Assembly (NCBI GenBank): GCA_023409795.1
Contig: JAEYQX010000055.1
Coordinates: 1-10,762 of the forward strand
Length of the DNA: 10,762 nucleotides
Origin: Pseudomonadota bacterium
GTDB taxonomy: Bacteria > Pseudomonadota > Alphaproteobacteria > Caulobacterales > Caulobacteraceae
Direction of reading: 5' to 3'
How positions within the stretch are numbered: position 1 is the stretch's first letter; the number at the start of each line of letters is the position of its first letter. Below the pieces are notes generated by a model. It was not told the DNA's origin, made no database searches, and was given only the letters and a program-made list of their open reading frames with translations. Positions 6,068 through 10,762 of this stretch are shown here, piece after piece. The position numbers and the translations under genes are program-made.

Positions 6068-8507
6068 ATGAAGACCCCCGCCTATCGTTCGCTTCTGCTG
6101 GCCGCCGCCTCCGGTTCCGTCCTGATCACCTCTGGCGCGGCCCTGGCCCAGGAAGCGCCAGAGCCTGCCGCCGCCGTCGACGACATCGTCGTGACCGGCA
6201 CCCGCGTCGCCAACCGCTCGCGGCTCGACACCGTGGCCCCGGTGGACGTGGTGACGGCCGAGACACTGGAGCAGCGCGGCACCACCGAACTGGCGGCCCA
6301 GCTGGCGGCCAGCGTCGGCTCTTAACTTCCCCCGTCCGTCTGCGACCGACGGCACCGACTCCATCCGCCCAGCCACCCTGCGCGGCCAGGGCCCGGACCA
6401 GACCCTGGTCCTGGTCAATGGCGTGCGACGCCACCACACGGCCCTGGTCAACCTGAACGGCTCGGTCGGCCGGGGGTCCTCGGCGGCTGACCTCAACGCC
6501 CTTCCCTCCTCGGCCATCGAGCGGATTGAGGTCCTGCGCGACGGCGCGGCGGCCCAGTATGGCTCTGACGCCATCGCGGGCGTGCTGAACCTGCGCCTGC
6601 GCGAGGCGCGCGAAGGCGGCGGCGCGGCCGTCACCTATGGCCAGTATGTGACCGACTACACCGGCTTTTATGGCCGCGATGACGACATCCGCGATGGCGA
6701 CACCCTGACCGTGTCAGGCTGGCAGGGCTTTGCCCTGGGCGATGAGGGCTTCCTGACCGCCTCGGTCGAATACCGCGACCGCGAGCGCACCAACCGCTCC
6801 GACATCAACCCGACCCTGGGGCGCATCACCGGGGGCCAGGGCGATGCCCAGACCGAGGACCTGACGCTCTACCTCAATGCCGGGGCTCCGATCAGCGCCA
6901 GCTGGGAAGCCTATGGCTGGGCGGGCTACCAGAACCGCGAAGGCTCTGCCGCCGCCTTCTATCGCACCCCGACCGACAATACCCAGAACCCCGACTATGG
7001 CTCGGGCCGCAAGTATCCTGACGGCTACCTGCCCTTCATCCTGACGGATACCACCGACTGGACTGCGGCGGGCGGTGTCCGGGGCCAGGCCGGTGCCTGG
7101 AACCTGGACCTCAACCTGGGCTATGGCTCGAACGAGATCGAGTTCGGGGCCGAGAACACCATGAACCCGACCTATGGCCTCGACGGGCCGACCAGCTTCT
7201 ATGCCGGGTCGCTGAAATACAGCCAGCTGGTCCTGGGCGTCGATGCGGCGCGTGAATACGACCTGGGCTGGGCCGGTCCCCTGAACGTCGCCGTCGGCCT
7301 GGAAGCGCGCAGGGAAAACTATCAGATCGGGGCGGGCGAGGAAGCCTCCTATGGCCGCGGCCCGGTGCTGGTGGCGGGCGGCAATACCCTGTCGTTCGGC
7401 TCGCGCGGCTTTACCGGCTTCACCCCGAACAATGAGGTGGACGAGGATCGCAACAATGTCGGCGTCTATCTGGACCTGGAGGGCGAGGTCGTCGAGGGCC
7501 TGACCCTGTCCGGCGCGGTTCGCTACGAGAACTATTCGGACTTTGGCGACAACGTCTCGGGCAAGCTGGCCGGCCGCTATGACTTCAACCCGAACTTCGC
7601 CATCCGCGGGGCCGTCTCGACCGGCTTCCGCGCGCCCAGCCTGCAGCAGCAATACTATACCCAAACCTCGATCCTCTACATCAACAACATCCCCTATGAG
7701 ACCGGCACCTATCCGTCGGTCAGCGAGGTGGGCGTGGCCCTGGGCGGCACGCCCCTGGAAGCCGAGGAATCGGTCAACTACTCGCTGGGCTTTGTCTTCC
7801 GCGAGGGGCCGTTCGAGCTGACGGCAGACGCCTATCGCATCGACATCACCGATCGGATCATCCTGTCCGAGACCCTGACCGGCAGCGCCACGGCGGCCGA
7901 GGGCACCAATGCCCGCACCATCTTCGACCTGCTGGCCCCCTATGGAGCCTCGGCGGCGCGCTTCTTCATCAATGGCGTGGACACCGAGACGACCGGCCTG
8001 GACGTGGTCGCCCGCTACCGCGCCGAGACGGCGGCCGGCCATCAGCTGGACTTCACCCTGGCGGGTAATATCAATGACTTCGACGTCACCCGGACCCCGG
8101 TGACCCAGTCGGGCGTCCTGCCCCAGCCGACCACCCTGTTCGGACGCCAGGCCACCTATCGCTTCGAGGAAGGCACCCCACCGTGGAAGATCGTCTTCCA
8201 GACCGACTGGGAGGCCAACCGTCTGGGCGGCACGGTCCGCCTGACCGGCTATGGCGATGTCCTGGCCGCCGGCTCGACCGAGGCCACCGACCTGCAGCTG
8301 GGCGACGCCCTGGTCGCGGATGTCGAGGCCCGCTATCGCGTGACCGACAACGTCATCGTCTCGATCGGGGCCGACAATGTCCTGGACCAGTATCCGCGCC
8401 AGAGCCTGCGCCAGAACAACACCTCGGGGGCCTTCCCCTTCTCCAACTTCTCGCCCTACGGCTTCAACGGGCGCTATGTGTATGGCCGTCTGGCGGTGAA
8501 GTGGTAA
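6068..8507 (+). pseudogene. TonB-dependent outer-membrane receptor, reading frame broken in the plug domain
   Basis: Taken across one frame change, this encodes an outer-membrane receptor of about 813 residues, normal for the family, which imports iron complexes or other scarce ligands using TonB energy. The first frame (6068-6325) gives a signal peptide (cleavage after ALA, residue 27), a TonB box DDIVVTGTR (38-46) and the start of the plug, and ends at a TAA (6323-6325). The next frame continues from about 6321 with LNFPRPSATDGTDSIRPATL, exactly what the family has at that place, then LVLVNGVRRH and ERIEVLRDGAAAQYGSDAIA. The barrel includes STGFRAPSLQQQYY and ends in VYGRLAVKW with a terminal aromatic residue. 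The break is a net +1 phase change near 6311-6323: a two-base loss in a VGSLNF-like sequence fits the family consensus best, and one extra base is also possible. The long second part starts its first ATG at 6423 but would lack signal peptide and TonB box. Ligand unknown. Either a real mutation or a base-calling error. Confidence 0.85.
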
Positions 8508-8514
8508 CCGGCTG

Positions 8515-9147
8515 ATGAGCGCCGAAGGGCCTGAAGTCTCTGCGTCGCGCCGTTCCCTCCTGCTGGGGAGCGGCGTGGCCGCCGCTGCCGCGAGCGTTGC
8601 AGCGGTCTCCGCCGCGCCGCCTGCCAGGGCCGCCGCGGTCGAGCTGGGCGATACCTCCACCCTCAGCCCCTGGGGCCCCGATCCCAAGGGGCCGCCCAGC
8701 CCCCTGCCGCGCGGCATCGACCTGCCGACCGGGCCACGGGCCTATACCGAGATCAGCAGCTATCACGCCCATATCTATTTCAACGAGGACACCGCCTATC
8801 GCGCCGCCCGGCTTCGCGACTGGGTGATCGAGCGCTTCCGCGTCGAGCTGGGAGAATGGAACGAGGGGCCACGCGGTCCCCACACCACGCCCAGCTTCTA
8901 CTTCGGCTTTTCCACGGACCAGGTGCCCACGGTCATCCCCTGGCTGATGCTGAACCACCTGGGACTGAAGATCCTGATCCACCCCAATACGGATGACCCC
9001 TATGCCGATCACCTGGTCAATGCCCTGTGGATCGGCGACACCCAGCCGGTAAACGCCTATCGGATGCCCCGCTCGGCCACGGCGGCGGGCGGCGACATCG
9101 AGCGGATCCACCCCAACAACATCCCGACCCTGCCCCTGGAAACCTGA
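8515..9147 (+). CDS. Tat-exported DOPA 4,5-dioxygenase-family protein
   Basis: The C-terminal part matches the small DOPA 4,5-dioxygenase family, whose characterised members open the catechol ring of L-DOPA with non-haem iron and O2. Visible motifs are YHAHIYF (83-89, His84 and His86), RFRVELGEWNEGPRGPH (108-123), IPWLMLNHLGL (141-151), LIHPNTDDPYADH (154-166) and NALWIG (169-174). These histidines are probable metal or substrate ligands. The usual family protein is about 110-120 residues; this one has 210. The extra N-terminus is a twin-arginine signal (SRRSLLLGSG at 11-20, then an alanine-rich hydrophobic run, with possible cleavage near ARA at 37-39), and about 35 residues follow the domain. 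Export through Tat fits a periplasmic enzyme folded with its metal. The ATG comes seven bases after the receptor stop with little Shine-Dalgarno, suggesting coupled translation and shared function with the receptor. Substrate unproven; catechols are an inference. Confidence 0.85.
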   Translation: MSAEGPEVSASRRSLLLGSGVAAAAASVAAVSAAPPARAAAVELGDTSTLSPWGPDPKGPPSPLPRGIDLPTGPRAYTEISSYHAHIYFNEDTAYRAARLRDWVIERFRVELGEWNEGPRGPHTTPSFYFGFSTDQVPTVIPWLMLNHLGLKILIHPNTDDPYADHLVNALWIGDTQPVNAYRMPRSATAAGGDIERIHPNNIPTLPLET

Positions 9148-9155
9148 TGCCAGGA

Positions 9156-9187
9156 CGGCGGGCCGTCTTGCGATCTCGGGCCCGCCG
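9156..9187. repeat. Strong hairpin between dioxygenase gene and small exported protein gene
   Basis: CGGCGGGCC (9156-9164) and GGCCCGCCG (9179-9187) form a perfect 9-bp stem with a 14-base loop. No T run follows. It could weaken read-through from the receptor-dioxygenase unit into the next gene, or protect the 3' end of that transcript. Confidence 0.45.
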
Positions 9188-9202
9188 ACGCACAATAGGC
9201 CC

Positions 9203-9598
9203 ATGTCGCGCCGCCTGATATCCACAGCCGCTGCCGCTCTGATCGGCCTGTCCGCCCTTGCCGCCTCTGTCCCCGCCATGGCGTCGGACATGACGGTCCA
9301 GCAGTTCCTGACCATCGGCCAGAATGTGCCGCGCAACCGCGCCGCCGCCATGCTGAAGCCCGAGACCCGTCGCCTGATCGGCGAGGTGTCGCGCTCGGTC
9401 CGCACGGTCAAGGCGGAGCAGGCTGCGGCCGTCTCAGCGGGCCGCGCCCCGGCCCACTGCATCCCCGCCTCCGGCACCGGCATCACGCCCGAGGCCCTGG
9501 TCCAGCGCTTCGAGACCTTGCCCGAGCCGCGCCGCCGGATCACCGTGACCCAGGCGATCCGCGACTGGATGATTGAACGCTACCCGTGTAACGGCTAA
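9203..9598 (+). CDS. Small exported protein resembling the Rap1a/Tai immunity family
   Basis: This is a 131-residue protein with a Sec signal peptide (residues 1-27, cleavage after AMA), leaving about 104 mature residues. The mature part begins DMTVQQFLTI and ends with a C-x-P segment (AHCIP, Cys86), then TPEALVQRFETLPEPRRRIT, VTQAIRDWMIERYPC (Cys129). Two cysteines that could form a disulfide, a helix-rich middle, an LP-x-x-RR turn and a final YPC resemble the Rap1a/Tai family. Characterised members of that family are periplasmic immunity proteins against type VI amidase effectors; many relatives in alphaproteobacteria have no known toxin partner, and none is visible here. The assignment is from motif memory and may be wrong; exported hypothetical protein is the safe name. 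It has a weak ribosome site and uses some codons rare for this DNA (ATA, ACA) at its start, where they coincide with a DnaA-box-like sequence. Confidence 0.6.
   Translation: MSRRLISTAAAALIGLSALAASVPAMASDMTVQQFLTIGQNVPRNRAAAMLKPETRRLIGEVSRSVRTVKAEQAAAVSAGRAPAHCIPASGTGITPEALVQRFETLPEPRRRITVTQAIRDWMIERYPCNG
9218..9226 (+). promoter_or_regulatory. DnaA-box-like sequence (8 of 9)
   Basis: ATATCCACA differs from TTATCCACA only at the first base. It lies inside the start of the small exported protein gene, about 490 bases upstream of dnaB. Binding is unproven. Confidence 0.25.
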
Positions 9599-9612
9599 GC
9601 CCGGCTTCCAGA

Positions 9613-9642
9613 CCATCCACATAGTCACAGACCTGTGGATGA
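9613..9642. promoter_or_regulatory. Inverted pair of DnaA-box-like sequences upstream of dnaB
   Basis: ATCCACA (9615-9621) and TGTGGAT (9634-9640) form a perfect inverted repeat with a 12-base spacer. Extended to nine bases, they read CCATCCACA (7 of 9 to the DnaA consensus) and, on the minus strand, TCATCCACA (8 of 9). The pair lies 75-104 bases before the dnaB start, a position suited to a promoter operator. It could equally be a hairpin after the preceding gene. Confidence 0.4.
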
Positions 9643-9666
9643 ACCCCCTCTGGACAATAGTTTTAG

Positions 9667-9698
9667 CGCGCCCTCTCGCCATCCAGTGAAGGGGCGCG
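9667..9698 (+). repeat. Inverted repeat in the dnaB leader
   Basis: CGCGCCC (9667-9673) and GGGCGCG (9692-9698) are perfect complements with an 18-base loop, ending 18 bases before the dnaB ATG. It may fold in the leader and affect translation, since the dnaB ribosome site is poor. Confidence 0.35.
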
Positions 9699-9716
9699 AT
9701 CTGCTTTAGTGACCTG

Positions 9717-10762
9717 ATGAACGCCTTTGCTCCTGCGCCCTTTGGAAACCCCGACCATGTCTCGGTTTCCGCCATGCCTCACAACCTCGAGGCGGAGCAG
9801 GCCCTGCTCGGTTCGCTGATGTTCGACAATGCCGTGTTCGAGCGGCTCAGCGACCGTCTGCGCGGGCACCACTTCTACGAACCCTTCCACCAGCGCCTGT
9901 TCGACGCGATCGAGGACCATATCCGCCAGGGTATGCTGGCCGAGCCCACCATCCTGATGGAGCGGTTCAAGCAGGACCCGGCCTTCCAGGAGTTCGGCGG
10001 CCTGCGCTATCTCGCCGATCTGGTGGACCGTGCCCCGCCCGCGGCCAATGCGCCCGACTATGCCCGGGTGGTCTATGACCTGGCCCTGCGCCGCGACCTG
10101 ATCCGCATCGGTGGCGAGATCATCAAGGAAGCGCCCAATCCTGAGACCCCGGCCGACGAACAGATCGAGCAGGCCGAGCAGACGCTCTACTCCCTGGCCG
10201 AGACGGGCAAGCCCTCGTCCGGCTTCGTCAGCTTCTCCCACGCCCTGTCCGGCGCGGTCGAGATGGCGGGCGAGGCCTATCAGCGCGAAGGCAAGCTGGC
10301 GGGCCTGGCGACGCGCCTGGATGACCTGGACCAGAAGCTGGGTGGTCTGCACCCGTCCGACCTTCTGATCCTGGCCGGCCGTCCCTCGATGGGCAAGACC
10401 GCGCTGGCCACCAACATCGCTTTCAACGTCGCGCGCAACTACCGCTGGGAGCCGACCCCGGACGGCGGCCGCAAGACGGTCGATGGCGGCGTGGTCGCCT
10501 TCTACTCGCTGGAAATGAGCGCCGAGCAGCTGGCCATGCGTATCCTGGCCGACGCGTCTGGCGTGTCGTCGGACAAGCTGCGCAAGGGCGAGATCGACGC
10601 CAGCGACTTCTCCAAGCTGCGCGATGCGGCGGTCGAGATCGGCGAAAGCCCCCTCTATATCGACGCCACCGGCGGCATCTCCATCTCCAAGCTGTCCGCC
10701 CGCGCGCGCCGCCTGAAGCGGATGGAGCACGGCCTCGACCTGATCATCGTCGACTACCTGCA
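9717..10762 (+). CDS. dnaB: Replicative DNA helicase DnaB, N-terminal three quarters (3' end outside window)
   Basis: DnaB is the hexameric 5'-3' helicase that drives the replication fork and loads primase. 348 complete codons are visible. The N-terminal primase-binding domain starts at PHNLEAEQALLGSLMFD (21-37) and has the PFHQRLFDAIEDHI segment (56-69). The linker is about 165-185. The RecA-like motor follows with GLHPSDLLILAGRPSMGKTA (210-229, Walker A GRPSMGKT at 221-228), the catalytic glutamate in YSLEMS (Glu266) and Walker B LIIVDYLQ at the very edge. A roughly 17-residue insertion (about 241-257) after the Walker A helix is typical of alphaproteobacterial DnaB. I chose the ATG at 9717; an alternative in-frame ATG at 9774 would begin just before PHNLEAEQ. 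Upstream lie DnaA-box-like sequences and an inverted repeat. Confidence 0.97.
   Translation, partial: MNAFAPAPFGNPDHVSVSAMPHNLEAEQALLGSLMFDNAVFERLSDRLRGHHFYEPFHQRLFDAIEDHIRQGMLAEPTILMERFKQDPAFQEFGGLRYLADLVDRAPPAANAPDYARVVYDLALRRDLIRIGGEIIKEAPNPETPADEQIEQAEQTLYSLAETGKPSSGFVSFSHALSGAVEMAGEAYQREGKLAGLATRLDDLDQKLGGLHPSDLLILAGRPSMGKTALATNIAFNVARNYRWEPTPDGGRKTVDGGVVAFYSLEMSAEQLAMRILADASGVSSDKLRKGEIDASDFSKLRDAAVEIGESPLYIDATGGISISKLSARARRLKRMEHGLDLIIVDYL

Noticed and set aside
5880..6071. A 63-codon plus-strand frame overlapping the receptor start by ATGA, possibly a leader peptide
   Set aside because: Its product is proline- and arginine-rich with no motif, the ribosome site is badly spaced, and the overlap may be chance. 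It could be revisited if translation is seen there.
6314..6330. Programmed +1 frameshift like that of prfB
   Set aside because: A stop codon followed by C is present, but the slippery CUU codon before the stop and the upstream Shine-Dalgarno-like stimulator are absent, and receptors of this family are not known to use recoding.
6714..8717. A 667-codon open frame on the minus strand opposite the receptor
   Set aside because: It is a mirror of a GC-rich coding gene. The plus-strand frame has clear receptor motifs, while the minus-strand product is low-complexity with no recognisable domain.
9663..10730. A 355-codon minus-strand frame opposite dnaB
   Set aside because: It is antisense to unmistakable DnaB sequence with Walker motifs, and its product has no family features.

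Overview
The window is GC-rich (estimated by eye, not computed) alphaproteobacterial chromosome. The rpsF-rpsR-rplI cluster close to dnaB, the alphaproteobacterial insertion in DnaB, the acidic tail on bL9, a TonB-dependent receptor and many exported proteins suggest Caulobacterales, possibly Brevundimonas. The lineage is an inference from protein flavour; no search was run. Ten protein genes are visible, two of them cut by the window edges. No tRNA, rRNA, CRISPR array or insertion sequence was seen.

Left part (1-4127): the tail of a GNAT acetyltransferase (+) converges on a minus-strand block. In transcription order that block is an unusual Nramp-type metal transporter, an exported purple-acid-phosphatase-like metallophosphatase, and fabD (malonyl-CoA:ACP transacylase). 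fabD ends in a clear Rho-independent terminator.

Middle (4128-5738): a divergent intergenic region carries a perfect 9-bp DnaA box next to a good candidate promoter, then a potentially structured leader. The tight ribosomal operon rpsF-rpsR-rplI follows and is closed by a strong UUCG-loop terminator.

Right part (5739-10762): a leader of about 330 bp without a convincing gene precedes a TonB-dependent receptor whose reading frame is broken once in the plug domain. Seven bases after it begins a Tat-signal-bearing DOPA 4,5-dioxygenase-family protein. A small exported protein resembling the Rap1a/Tai family follows, then the start of dnaB. Near-consensus DnaA boxes lie upstream of dnaB, including an inverted pair.

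The most interesting unit is the outer-membrane receptor coupled to a predicted periplasmic catechol ring-cleaving enzyme. The arrangement suggests uptake and opening of a catechol compound, either for iron release from a catecholate or for catabolism. The receptor frameshift means the unit is either decaying in this strain or affected by a base-calling error.
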